From Marsupella aquatica (lineage: Eukaryota > Marchantiophyta): DNA of 64,000 nucleotides. The first letter of the stretch is position 1, and every line of letters begins with the position of its first letter. Shown in pieces: positions 39,355 through 50,800 of this stretch. A program made the translations under genes and the position numbers. The notes below the pieces were generated by a model. That model ran no database searches, was not told the DNA's origin, and saw only the letters and a list, made by a program, of their open reading frames with translations. The DNA lies in NCBI GenBank assembly GCA_973895155.1, contig OZ316891.1, positions 14,260,001 through 14,324,000 on the forward strand, given 5' to 3'.

Positions 39355-42274
39355 TTGAGGCCTGCCTTGCTCTAATGTTCTACATGTATCCATCTGCGAA
39401 AGTTGACGTAAAGTCTTTGGCCCACATGTCGCGACTAGCTGTTCATATGGGATTTCACAATCATCCCAGTCGACGGGTCTTTTCGAGGGAGGCTGAAAAG
39501 GTTGCAAGGTCTCATTTGGAGAAGGGATTCACTGCAAACCCCATGGCATCCCCAACAGGGATAAAAAACTTTGCGACTGAGACACTGACAAATATATTTT
39601 GCGAGGCCTCTATTGAAGAAATCTCTCTTGAAGAAGAGAAGGAAATTTGGGAGTCCTTGATGGTCGTGGCATCTCCTCAGAAGTTTGCATCCGTGTTAAG
39701 GAGTGTCCATCAAGATCAGAAGGGGAAAGGGGAACTGGAATTTCTTGTGAGGATGCAAAAGTGTATCCGACTGCCTTTTCTTCATAGGTTCTTGCTCCCT
39801 GGTCAAGGCTGCCGGGACGAGAGTGCTCATATCTTTAAAATGACCGTAAAAGGTGATGGGAGTGGTCTGGACCTACTCCGAAGAATAAAACCTGGTGGGT
39901 TGTTAGAGGGTTCATGGATAAGTTTTGACGTGATGCATCAAAGCACGGCAGATTGGCTTACTTTCAGTTCCCATGTATATGATCATCATTACCGGGCACT
40001 TTGCACCATATTCACTTGTGAGCTAAAGGCCGAAGATGCAAAATCTCTGGAGAGAGCCTGGCGTTTGATGCTAGAGGTTGCCGATGAAAATGGTTTACAG
40101 GATGTTACAATTTGGGGATTCATGGCGGACAATGCTCAGGCTGGTTGGAATGTTGTTCGAAACGTGTTCTTTGACGGTGTACCCAACCCAGAGCGAGAAA
40201 GATCAGATGCCTTTCATTTTTTCCAATCTTTTCATCGTCATTCTCGAGAAGGTGTGAAAGATGGAAAGCATGGAGAGCACAAGGAGATGTGGGATCATCT
40301 TCGGAATGCGCCAACTTTCTTGAAAGCATATCAAATCTTGAGGGAAATCGATGACTGGTGGAGGTCTGGCAATTGTCACTCAGGCAAACTTCAGATGCTG
40401 CAAGGGTGGCTGTCTTGGTGGGCTGTCCGATGGAGACAATGGGGGAACTTCATAAGACTAGTGAGTTATACTCTGCTCTAGGATGCATGTTCCCATTAAT
40501 AGCGCTCGGCGCTAGTGAAACATGTGTGAGACAGAAGAGTTCCTTATCCGCAAGAGTAGCCCGAGCGCTAATAATCCGTTTGGCCTATGAGTGATATAAG
40601 GACTTCCTTTATTTTGTGTTCAACGGTACTTTACATGGAAATATCATCATCAGTTTATTAGCGTCTAGTGCTACTGTTATTTCCATTGTGTTGCCACTTT
40701 TGAGTGCAATTTCTTACATATACTAAACCCTTGCGCGCAATGTTTCAGAGCAAGAGTGCCGAAGAAGCTGGGATGATTCCAAATTGTACTGGTTTGGAAT
40801 CTAGGCATGCTAGAATGAAAGCATGGCAACATAAAAAAAGGTTGGTCTGTTTGAAGGATGCAAAACGGACCAAAATAGAGCGGTTGCTCAAATTGCTGCT
40901 TATACTGCATACAAAAGGGGATTGAGCAGAGGAACTGGCCCAACTATTTTTGAGCTTGCCTTCAGATCGGCAGACCTGGCGGGGTCACCGCGTCTCTTTG
41001 AGGAAGCCACCAATCTCCTCCTGTCGAACGCTGCTGAGTTTGATTTGGAAAGAAGCGTTCCATTGAATGGTGATGTTGTAACTCGATCGGTGAAACGAAA
41101 AGGACATGCAACTGGGAACGTCTCGGCAAAAGACTCGCACAGGCATGATACCATCCTTGTTACTTCACCAAATACAAAAGGTTTGAAAAGGAAAAACCTG
41201 CATTCCACTGATTTTGAGAAAATGCCTTCTACACCTTCAGCCGGTGGAATTGATGTGGTCCATAATTTGTCAAAAAGCGATGCTTCTAAGGAAGTTGTGG
41301 TCATTGACACACCTTCGCGTCAAGCAATGAGATCCTCTGTCCCACCTGTGACCCCTGCAAGACCTGTCAAGACTGCATATTGTCATTCGGTTTCCCCAAT
41401 GGAAAGTGAAGTACCTCCTTGTGCCTGGCAGTTGCGTCGGACCTCAAAACGGGGTGCGGGTCCAGTGTGTAACGGAACCCTTGGACAGGGAGGGAGTCGT
41501 GATGAATGTCAAAATCGAGTAAAGAAGGTAGGCCTTCCGAATCCAGATGGTGTTGTTGCGATTTCCGTGAGAGGATGCAGAATGTTCAGGGGGCAACCTT
41601 ATAACGATCAGATATGGTTTTGCCCCAACAACCACTGTCACCAAAGCACAACAAGGAGAGGAGTCTCAAACATTCCCAATGTTCCTTCACATCTCCCAAT
41701 TGCCAGAGGGACCAATCTTTCTGGAGCAGAGATTCAATTTTTGAAAGAACAAGGACTTATTCTCTCCGAAGGCCATGGAGATGAAATCGAAGCACCGTTG
41801 CCTTCTGTGTTATGGATTGATGTCAATCTTTTCCCGGAGAGGATCAACCTAACTGACCCATCTGTGAGGTGTGCTTCAAGGAACGGGAAGAAATGCTTGC
41901 AAAGAGTGCATCTTACCCAAACACATTTGAAGAGAATTGAAGCCTCTGAAAAAGAAGTGATGAGCGTCATTGGAGAGAGAGAGATCACGAGTGGAAATGC
42001 GTCGGGGAAACAGTTTTGTATCCGAACCCATGAACATGAGCGATCAGTCGCCTCTTATTGGGTTCAGATATGTTGTTTCCCATGTTGCTCCTGCGAGGAT
42101 TTCTACCGTCGGCATACTTATCGGAAGCCTTACATGCCTTGCAAACATGTGTATTGGGTGTTCAAGAATGTGTTCAAACTGGATGTGCACGATTCGACAT
42201 TATGTAGCCAGCCAATTCTAACGTTGGGAGAAGTCCGTTACATACTTGATAGGCAGTTGGGAATGAGAATGTAG
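39347..42274 (+). pseudogene. 3' part of the MULE-like transposase gene of element A (DDE core and SWIM finger)
   Basis: The frame interrupted at 7007 resumes with CVEACLALMFYMYPS. VHMGFHNHPSR is a Cys/His-type DNA-binding remnant. The RNase-H-like core shows GSWISFDVMHQSTADWLTF with the first Asp, and TIWGFMADNAQAGWNVVRNVF with the second, separated by about 75 residues. The exon ends near 40460. Sequence from 40460 to 40730 holds three palindromes and reads as intron; an acceptor-like TTTCAG at 40744 precedes a segment needing a frame change around 40900. The last large exon (about 40880-42274) carries a Ser/Thr-rich linker and then a SWIM zinc finger C-x-C-x-n-C-x-H (CCSCEDFYRRHTYRKPYMPC, then KHVYWVF), typical for the C-terminus of MULE transposases. 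It ends TAG at 42272. MULE transposases cut at TIRs and leave 8-11 bp duplications. Confidence 0.8.
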
Positions 42275-42390
42275 ACTGTTGCTTTATCGTTGAACAACTA
42301 CAATTGTAGTTTGTCTTTTCTAACGGGCATAAGTGTGAGTTCTTAAAGTGTTGTCTTTTTAGTATAATACAATACTAGCGTCGAGCGCTA

Positions 42391-42729
42391 GTATTGTATG
42401 ACTTTGTTTTGACTTCATATTTTGTTGCAATATATTGGAGTCCTTGTGTGAAATCGTCAAGAAATTTCCTCTGATGTTGTACAATGGTGGGACCCACCAT
42501 AATATTGTTCGCACAATTATTGCATATATGGACGCTAAATACCCTGAAGAGAAGAAAATAAAATGCATACAAGAAAAAAAATACTCGTACAAGAAAACAT
42601 AAACTCATACAAGGAAACATAAACTCGTACGAGTAAATAGATATGCTCATACAAGGAACTTGTTTACTCATACGAGACAAAATTTTGCTTGTACGAGGCA
42701 AAATTGGCTCGTATGAGAATATCTATTTA
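42391..42729. other. Unassigned border between element A and the retroelement
   Basis: No gene. The stretch 42550-42720 contains repeated CTCGTACGAG/CTCATACAAG-like words, several of them palindromic, in both orientations. The border of element A should lie here or slightly to the left. Confidence 0.45.
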
Positions 42730-43662
42730 CTATTTGCTAGCACGGTGGTTATACCCAGCACCATGGAGTGGTAGGGCTAGAACTCCTGATGCTAGATGAA
42801 TGTACATCTGAAAAAGGATGCAAGTGACTAGAAGCCAAGTGAGAGCATTGAGATCCATTACCCTACCAAGTAAAGCATTCTTGGCCAGCCTGGTGATTTG
42901 GGTGTGGCCTGTAGTACCGGATTGGAAGCCCATAGCCCGTTCTCTCTCCTCACGACTAGGTTCATCCCATGTACTGGTAGAATGTCGATAAACCAGGCCA
43001 GGACCATCACCCTGAAAAGCATGGGCACCAGGAAAAGACACAAATGTAGGCCAATCAGCACGGGGCTCTCCAATGGTATTGGCTGGATACCAAGGGGCTG
43101 GCTCCTATCGTGTAACTGGTTGGCAAGAACTGGCAGGATCCAAAATCTGGTCCACTGTGAGGTTAGTGTCCCTGGGTGTGTGGTGAAGAGCTAACTCCAG
43201 CAAGGAAGGTGGTGCAAGGTTAGTCCAAAAGTTACGAAGACAATGTGCATAAGAACCACAATGCACTGCATCAATGAGAAGGGGTGGTCCCAAGTAGTGT
43301 TAGACCACACTGAAATCCTCTTTGACCTGTGGACGTTGGTCAAACTGAGATGGAGTATTCTCAATGATGTAACCAATAGCAGGGTAGTGGGCCTGAGCCC
43401 AGGTGAGAACCTGAACCAATGCTGTGAAAAGGCCAGAACAAGAATCATGCAATCCAGCACCGTGACCAACAACTGAAAATCCTTGGCATTCCCAACCAGC
43501 TATGATCAAATCAAGGGAGCCAAGAAGGGTTAAGTGCCGGTGCTGGACAAGCTGGATATCTAGAGGGAAGAAAGAAAAGGCAAACTTCCATGCACTAAAT
43601 GGAAATTCCTGGGGAAATTGCTCTGAAAATTCCAGCAGACGGGATTCAGCCACTTGCCTTGC
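42730..43662 (-). pseudogene. C5 DNA methyltransferase, catalytic and C-terminal part
   Basis: The part starts at the insertion junction with ARQVAESRLLEF. GSLDLIIAGWECQGFSVVG is motif IV, in which the catalytic Cys-Gln-Gly-Phe-Ser is kept but the usual Pro before Cys is Glu. YIIENTPSQF is motif VI (ENV type). HYLGPPLLIDAVHCGSYAH and REERERAMGFQSGTTGHT, LLGRVMDLNALTWLL form the C-terminal region. In-frame stops: TAA at 43300-43302 (SVV, stop, HYLG) and TAG at 43105-43107 (PVTR, stop, EPAPWYP). C5 methyltransferases transfer a methyl group to cytosine in DNA; this copy cannot make a full protein. Confidence 0.82.
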
Positions 43663-43666
43663 ACGT

Positions 43667-45098
43667 TGTCGTGGGGATTCCTTTTAGAAAGCAAGAATCC
43701 ATATTATGTTATTTGAGTTTATGTGAAGAGAGTTTTACTTAAAAGCTTCATAGTAGTACTATTAGAGCATATATGTTACATCTATATGTAGTATGTACAT
43801 TTTACAATGGTACATAGTAGTTCCACCATTTACGCATAGTAGTTTTACAAACTAGATGCATAGTAATTCCACCAACTACGTATAGTAGTTGCACCAATTA
43901 CGCATAGTAGTTTCACCAACTACGCATAGTAGTTGCACCAATTACGTATAGTAGTTCCACCAATTACGCGTAATAATTCCACCAACTACGCACGGTAGTT
44001 CCACCAACCATGAATAGTACTAGCACACTTATAGGTGCTTGATGGTTGCCACTTGGCTTCCATCCAAGGGTCAAGGCATCGATCCATGCCCTCTTGGAAA
44101 ACACAAAGGGGCACTATAAATAAAGTGAAGAGGAGCACACTCTCCTCATTCGCATTTATTTGATCTATCGTGTCGGACTCGCAATACTGTAAGGAACTCT
44201 TCCCCTCTTGTGCACATGTCTTGTTTATTATTTACCTCCATGCTTGGGTACTAACTTGATTGTTAGCCTTAAAACTATTTTATGTTTTATGTTTATTAGT
44301 CTTGAGATCAATTTAGTGTGCTTGTAATGAATAATATGATAAATTGAGTACCTAGAGTTTATCCCCCACCTGCTGTGCCATTTCTCAATCCTTTCTTAAT
44401 TAGAATTCATTGTCTTAGCAAGCATACCATGAGAATGCATCTTCTTTATCATTTTGGGTTTGAGTTAATGGAAACAATTATGAATAGCGATGCACCATTT
44501 GTATACCCGATTGTTGTTTATGGAAATGAATAGAATGTAACTATTTTTATTTTATATTAGATGGATTTTAATAGACAATCCATAAATGTACCGGAGTTAG
44601 ATTTGAATAGGCTTCCTAATAATGTGTCTGATTTTCCTTCATCTATTGACATTAGAGTGGTATGCCGTAAGAAGGTTGATTGTAGAGATGTTTTAGTTAG
44701 AAAGTATGGAGATGAAAGATACAATGTTATGCTTAGGATGCCAGAGCCTGTGATTATATCATCTATGGTAAATCTTAAGATCATAGTCTTTGTTTTCTAT
44801 AATTGACTTATCTAATTGTAGGATTCGTTGGAAATTGCAATCTATGACTTGACTTGGGAAGTAAGTTATGTGAAAAGAGGATAGGCCGATTCGAGGCTTA
44901 GTGTGAGGAAGCCGCTCATCGTAGAGTGAGACAAAGGCTGTGAGAGATATTTTAGAGGATAACGGTGAGAGAAATTGATCGACAAAGGGGATCGCAAGGG
45001 TAATGTGAGGTGAGAAAAAACGTATTTTGGAAAGGTTTCTTCCAAGATAGGAAAAACAAGAGCTCGGTGCTTCCCAAGAACTAAAGATTCCCCCGACA
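43667..45098. mobile_element. 1,432-bp insertion in the methyltransferase gene, 4-bp duplication ACGT
   Basis: ACGT flanks the insert (43663-43666 and 45099-45102). The ends are imperfect inverted repeats: TGTCGTGGGGATTCCTTTTAG on the left and, inverted, TGTCGGGGGAATCTTTAG on the right. Removing the insert with one ACGT restores the methyltransferase frame across the join (YVDIDPR-ARQVAESR). Ends TG...CA with a 4-bp duplication would suit a small LTR-type unit; the long inverted ends would suit a DNA element. A minisatellite of 21-23 bp units (CATAGTAGTTCCACCAATTACG-like) fills about 43815-44015. Confidence 0.85.
44561..44882 (+). CDS. Small two-exon reading frame inside the 1.4-kb insertion
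   Basis: ATG at 44561 opens MDFNRQSINVPELDLNRLP. A donor-like GTAAAT follows SSM at 44768, and TTGTAG at 44821 precedes DSLEIAIYDLTWEVSYVKRG and a TAG. About 90 residues, no family recognised. It could be chance, but the two parts have coding-like composition and the splice signals agree. Confidence 0.3.
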
Positions 45099-45102
45099 AC
45101 GT

Positions 45103-46488
45103 GGATCAATATCCACGTAGATGTACTGCTTCACCACCATGCCAAACTGTAGGAGAGCTTCCAGGCCTATAGAAATGCCACCAAAAAGTTCAAGCAATAT
45201 AAGGCCATCTAGAGGAGGAGTCCATGTAACTGGTGCGCTCAAGATTGGGGCTATTGGTTGTCCATTGTGCTGCCCAAGGTCTTCAAACTTGCGCAATGCA
45301 GCCACCAAAGGTCCATGGGCTGCTTGGAGCCGTTGTACCACCTCTGGTTGATGATCCACGTTGCTGGAAAATGCTGCTATATGTGCAGCAGCATGTGCAA
45401 CAGCCACCTCATCGTCATCCTCCTCAATCCAATCCTGCAATGGATGGTTGACATAGGTAGTTGTGTGCACTTCTTTCAACACACAGTGGTGAGTCATAGG
45501 TGTATGGGCACCATGCAAATCAAGTGGAATGTAGCCCAAGTGTGAGCCATCAATATGCCAATCAACTCTGTAGTATGCATGCTCATGCCAGTTGTCAATG
45601 GTAAAACCTGGTGGGAACAAAACCTCTTGGCCAATGAGCACATCATACGTAGTGGCATTGGTAACCAAACATCTGACAGGGAAATGCAGTTCCTGATCTG
45701 TACCTCCATTAAAAGTGAGAGTGAGTAAAGTAGAACTCTCACCTAGCACATCCTCCACAGTGCCACTAGCAGTCCAAATGTGCCACGTACCTGGATTGCT
45801 GTAAATTATCAGTCATGACTCCCATCTTCTTGGCAAACTGAATGCCCAAGATCACTGGTTGAGCGCCTGTGTCTAGCATGACCACCTGAGGAGTGTGACC
45901 CTCCAACTTGACCACTAAATTTCTGTTGTCAACAATGGCAATGGTGGTGGAAACTGAAGTCCTGTCACTAGGCACCACTCTCGACAAATGATGAGGTACC
46001 TTGTGAAGGGAGTTAGTGTCCACGGTCTTTCCACTCAACAACATAGCCAGGAAAGATGGAGCAGCATGACCAGAATCAAGTGTAGCTTTGGTCACACAAT
46101 CAACAGCAATCGGTACTGGGGCAGCCAAACCAGTGGAAACATGTAATGGAGAAAAAGAAGGTCCAGTATGTACATGAGATTGGACCTCCAAACCTGGTGT
46201 CACAGGGGCTGATGAAGAATGCAGTGAACCCTCTAGCGCTCTGATGACAGCTCTAGCATCCAATTGTAAATCATGGCAACTGATTAGTGGAGTTGTAAGA
46301 GTCTGTTGTGCCATACCAGAGGTGAAATGCTCAAGCAGCTCAGGAGAAACAACTCCCTGTGAAGTGTCAGCAGCACCTGGTGGTGGAATGGATGTAGCTG
46401 CAGCTCCCTGCCCCCTCGCCAACAAGGTGCGCTCTTCAGCAAGTGTGAGTGGCTAAAAAGATTGGGGCATGACAGCCGGAGCTCCCTT
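45103..46488 (-). pseudogene. Retropepsin and N-terminal part of the C5 methyltransferase
   Basis: The protease active site reads VVMLDTGAQPVILGIQFAKKMG (D-T-G-A with the flanking pattern of retroviral-type proteases). A frame change near 45780 is needed to reach GTVEDVLGESSTLLTLTF, NATTYDVLIGQEVLFPPG, the second half of the protease region with the ILG/LIGxE type ending. The methyltransferase begins LDGLILLELFGGISIGLEAL (motif I) and YIYVDIDPR (motif II) and is cut by the insertion. A TAG at 46453-46455 lies in the frame joining this to the gag part (PQSF, stop, PLTLAEERTLL). The protease would cleave the gag-pol precursor. Confidence 0.8.
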
Positions 46489-47790
46489 GGCTCTAGTCAT
46501 AGGACTGGCAGCAAGACCATCAACCTTTACAATGCGGCATGTGGGAGCAGTACGGGAGGCAGCACTGGCCTGCTGGTAAGCAAAATAGGATGGGCAAAAT
46601 GAATCTGAAAATTCTACTGTAAGGCCATGCTGTGTAGTAGAGGACAGCACACACTCACCCATATGAGCATCAAATGGCAAGCCCGAGTGGGGTAGAGGTG
46701 TTGAACTATCAGTGGTGCCTGGGCCAAGGATGGGTTGCACGTGACCAGCAGGTAGAGAAGGACCAGCAACGGTAGGTGACTTGCCTTTGATGTTGGCAAG
46801 TTGGGCACGTAAGGACTCAAACTCATGAGTCAGAGACTGGAGTTGAGTTGCTTGTGCGTTGCGAGCCTCCTTCTGACCTGGTTGCTTCTGTTGCTGCTTA
46901 GGTGGTACATGCTTAGGCGGTACATGCTTAGGTGGTACATGCTTAGGCGGTACATCATCTTCAATGTTTCATCTTGCTACCTCACAAAGGTGCCCAACTG
47001 CATGATTTTGTCAACACTCTTGATTGGGAATTCCAATTCAAGAACCTGGAAAAACTCAACCACTGGATCAACAAAGGTAGGGGAATCAATGATGGGAGAA
47101 ATGCCTGATGTAGCCTCTGCCGGGGCATGTGCCAACACTGTGGGACTAACTGGCGCAGTGGTAGGAACTAGAGTAGGAGGGGAAGTGGCCAGAGCAGCAG
47201 CATGGGCTGCAATGGCATTCTGTAATGCTAGTTATGAGGCAATTGCACTGGCATAGGCAGGGTTAGGCAATTGCGTGACAACAAGCAGCCGTTGAGAGTG
47301 CTGCTCATACACATCCAAAGCCTCATGGTGCACATACCTGGCTAGCTGCTTAAATGCAAATACATTTGTGAAATTGTTGCCATACTTCAACTCCAATTTG
47401 TAAACAATAGTGTAGAAAGTGGATTTGAACTTACGCAAAGAAACAGTGCATGGCCGCCCGCTGAAGCGCTCAATGCGGCCAGATGAGTGGCTAGCATCCA
47501 TGCTGTATGTCGGTGAAGCTGGAACAACCACTGATGCAGAAAGAGTATAGGGCAAAGAAGCGATAGCAGGCTTTGGGGTAGAGGTGAAGCGACCGCCAAA
47601 TGTAGCAGAAGGATGGTGTGGTGTGGGTGTTGTTGTTGTTTGTTGACGTCGTCAAAATTGCCAAGACTCCAATGAAATTGGCACCAACGGTCGTGGATCA
47701 CTCCGCAAGTGGCGGAGTGGTACCTGCGTGTCGGTGGCGATGAACTGCTACAGCTTGGCTCCTCTGCTGACATGCTGCATGCTAACCCGG
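46489..47790 (-). pseudogene. Gag-like protein of the retroelement
   Basis: The frame contains RIERFSGRPCTVSLRKFKST, NVFAFKQLARYVHHEALDVY, an Ala/Pro/Thr-rich stretch and LELEFPIKSVDKIMQLGTF. The F-x-G-x-P/R and KSTF patterns and the YVHHEALDVYEQH helix fit the capsid part of Ty3/gypsy-type gag. In-frame stops are TAA at 47232-47234 and TAG at 46977-46979. An 18-bp repeat encodes four alternating MYHLS/MYRLS units (46900-46962). No CCHC knuckle was found. Confidence 0.6.
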
Positions 47791-47821
47791 GGTGCCAAAT
47801 GTACAAAACGTGTGAACACAC

Positions 47822-50800
47822 ATAAAAACCATTACAAAGAAAAACCGTCAGAGAAAATGATCCTTAAAAGCGCAAATTCAGCTCCCTTTGCATTTGCTTA
47901 TTATATGCCGAATTGACCGTCCGATGTGTAGACACCGGACCTGCAGCGGTATGTAGACGTCGGCGGAAAGGACGGCCCCTAAAATCTATACACATCGGGT
48001 CCCATTGTGGACCCGGAAAGTGCAACCGTTCGGAATGGAAAGCAAGGGAGGCGCATCGATAGGGAAAAGAAATACAAGAAAAATGGGCCCGCCTCTAAGT
48101 GTATAGGCAAGCGACCCTATACACAACAATAAAAATGGTGCGTGGCCCTATGCTGTCGAGCAAGGCGAAAGAAAAGAATCCAGCCCGAAAGACAAAGAAA
48201 GGGCGAGGCAAGGCAGGAGCGAACAGAAAGAAATGAGCCCCTCTTAATGGCTCTCGAACCCTCCGTAGGGCTTTGTGCCCCCCTTTATGAACTCCTGAAG
48301 AGAAGGGAGTGAACTCCCCCTCCCCTAGTCCCCTCCTTCAATGAAATTGGGCCTCGGGCCCTAGCAAGAGGATTCCTGAGAAGGGAGTCATATGTACTCC
48401 CCTTCCCCAATCTTTGAATGCAACATAGGGCTGTGTGCCCTCTCTTGACACTCGTTCCCCCTCCTTCTTGCTTTTGCTTGTGCTTGGCTGCCCCTCCCCC
48501 TGCTTTAATGCTGCCTTGGGCCTCGTGCCCTGCTTGCACTTCCCCTCGATCCCCTCCTCTAATGCCCTGTAAATTGGGCCTTGTGCTTGGCAGGACTCCC
48601 GATGTCGTCGGGGAAAATATTGGACAAATGAAGTGGAAAGTGCCGGAACAGGGTGACTTGTTTTTAGTTCAGTTTGGAAGGCATCTCTGGTTGTGGTGCG
48701 GAAGAAACAATCTGAGTTTAAGTTGAAGGATAATAAGTCAAAAGAGGAATAAATAAGTGGGAGTTGGAGCTTAGGTTAAAGAAAATTGAGACTTTTATTG
48801 TGGAAGTGACATGTGGCGGCCTGGGATAGAAGGATTCGAATTCATAAGGGTCATGAGGATGAAACGGTGACGCGCACGATGAAGGTTCAGGGGAGGAAAA
48901 GGAAAACGGCCGAGTGTATGCGGAGTGTAGGATGGTTATTGTTGAAAGAGTTGGGCTGTCAAGCGAGTGTGGCGAAGCAGGCAGGATTTTGAGATTGGGG
49001 AAGGAAATCTGGGGAGGCATCGTGTATGGTTGGAGTGGAAGAAAGAAAGGAGATGATGAGCTTGGGATAGGTGAGGTTCAGCCAAAAGAGAATGTTGTTG
49101 TGGTGTGGAGCTTCCGGGTAGAGGACACGCAGAGCCGATTGTGGATGCCTGGTTGTTGTTGGTTGCTGTAGATCTCGTTTTTCTCGGATGAACAGGGCGA
49201 GGTGGCTTCAGGTGAAGAAGTGGAAATCGATAGACTGAGGTGAAGTGTGTGTGTGTGTATGCGATCTGCTTCGGAGCCTTCAAGTGAATAAGGGACTTCA
49301 ACGGAAAAGAGGAAATGGAAGGTGGGCGATGGTGAGTATTCGATTGAATCGGAAAAAGAGAAAAAGCAAAAGAAGAGAGGCTATGGTGGATGAGGAAATG
49401 CAATTCGGGTGATCAAAAACAAAAACAAAAACAAAACTTATATTAATCGTGAAGGAAGGGACGTAAGGGAGAATGAAGAGATTATGAGGAAAGAATGTGA
49501 GAAGGGCAAGCGCTGCTGAACGTTAAAGCTACTGAAAGGTCTCTCGAATGATCAAGAAGAAGCAGTCGAATGTTGATAGCTTTTTGAGAAAGATTATTCG
49601 TGAGATTTTGGAAGCAAAGGAGTAAGGGGCGAATGGTCGATCGTTGATATTGTGAAGGAAAGTTAAGGAGTGCTTTGAAGCTTGAGTAATGGAGGAGGTC
49701 GAATTCGGAAGCAGGAACCTTGGGAAAGCATTTGAGCGAGAGGAGAAGCCGAACGTTTGTGCTGACTCAAAGCAGAGAAGCGGAGGAGAATTAATCGAAG
49801 ACCGGAGCCTGTCGAGATCATTCGCTCGATATTTGAGATTGAGGGAGTGGATGAAGAATACAGGGAATGTTTTCTTAGTACGCGGTCGACTGGGGAAGGG
49901 TGAAGAGTGGTGATTCACCACTGGAGTGAGGTTCGGGACTTGTGTTTGGGGCGGCGGAGGATTGAACAGAAGGATGACAGCGGGATTTTTCATTTAGCGC
50001 CACGGAGTGGCTGTGGTGACGAAAGGGAAAATTAGTAAGCGCAGCAAAGGAGACAGGGATCTGGGATGGTGAATGATGAACATTGAGCATTGGAGAAGCT
50101 TGACTTTCGTTGTTATCATTTGAGGACTTTTCTTGAGAGAACAGGTCAGATTGAGATTCAGGAAGAGAAACGGCAGAGATTCTTCATGGTGGAAAAACAA
50201 AATAAAACCTGTGTGCTGAAAGTCTGAGCTATGATGAAGGTAAAGAGGACTGGAGATCAAAGCGAAGAGGACATGTGATAAAGACCCGAGAATGAAGTCT
50301 AAGAACGTTGCTGCTGAACGATGATGTGGGAGGTTTAATTTTGAGGATGACAAGGAGCGATAAGCGATGGAATTGTGGAAGATGATCGGGAGGAAAGAAA
50401 TTCGAAGGCAAGGAAATAAATTTGCGCTAAAGGCTGAGTTCGGGAGAAAAAGGGAGACAGGTTGAGGGAAAAGGAACACAACTCACGGAAATTAAAGTAA
50501 AGGGACAATCCGCTGCCATGGGGTATGAGGATAGCGGCCGTAAGTTCTTTTTGCTATGGGACTGGAAACTTGAAGAGAGAAGGAAGGAGAGCCAAGAAGA
50601 AGAGTGTAAGAGGAGCGACGATGTGAAGGAAGCTCGGCGGAGACTAAAATTGTGTCCAACATGTTTGGGGGAACCATCGATGAGCTTGAGGTCGAGACCT
50701 GATCTGATGATTGAGCTGAGTTTAGTGGAGAAACCTGAGTTAGGAGATGAGCCACCGAAAAACACTTTTGTGAACCCAAACCAAACTTCATATTTTTGAA

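Larger units (their letters stand above)
772..42390. mobile_element. Element A: Mutator-like element, split by the 32-kb element B
   Basis: Two outer segments, 772-7007 and 39347 to about 42390, belong together. The transposase reading frame runs from one to the other once element B is removed, and both segments, but not the DNA between them, carry the 15-bp palindrome TAGCGCCAGGCGCTA or close variants. Element A carries a MULE-like transposase on the + strand and a ParB/methyltransferase-like gene on the - strand. Its left terminus has been lost to the CACTA at 1-771 or lies outside the window. The right terminus is not recognisable; I end it after the last palindrome (42376-42390). Membership is an inference from the rejoined gene and the shared palindrome; the end coordinates are approximate. 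Confidence 0.6.
42730..47821 (-). mobile_element. Retroelement with gag, retropepsin and C5 DNA methyltransferase, missing reverse transcriptase
   Basis: Read from right to left: gag-like protein (47.8-46.5 kb), aspartic protease (46.4-45.4 kb) and cytosine-C5 methyltransferase (45.2-42.7 kb, split by an insertion). No reverse transcriptase, RNase H or integrase follows, so the 3' part is deleted or lies outside. I could not identify LTRs with confidence. TTTGGCACCCCGGGTTAGC (- strand, about 47803-47785) next to a TACA end could be a primer-binding site. Retroelements that carry a C5 methyltransferase between protease and polymerase are known from streptophytes and dinoflagellates (established knowledge; from memory, a report by de Mendoza and colleagues). 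Confidence 0.7.

Noticed and set aside
43300-43310. Intron as the explanation of the in-frame TAA in the methyltransferase
   Set aside because: Sequence on both sides continues the family pattern without gap (DFSVV, stop, HYLGPPLLIDA), so there is no room for an intron.
43815-44015. CRISPR-like array
   Set aside because: The 21-23 bp units follow each other directly without unique spacers: a minisatellite.
48936-50765. Several open frames of 100-160 codons on the - strand
   Set aside because: Ser/Leu/Phe/Pro-rich, mutually overlapping, no start context or domain; produced by purine skew of the other strand.
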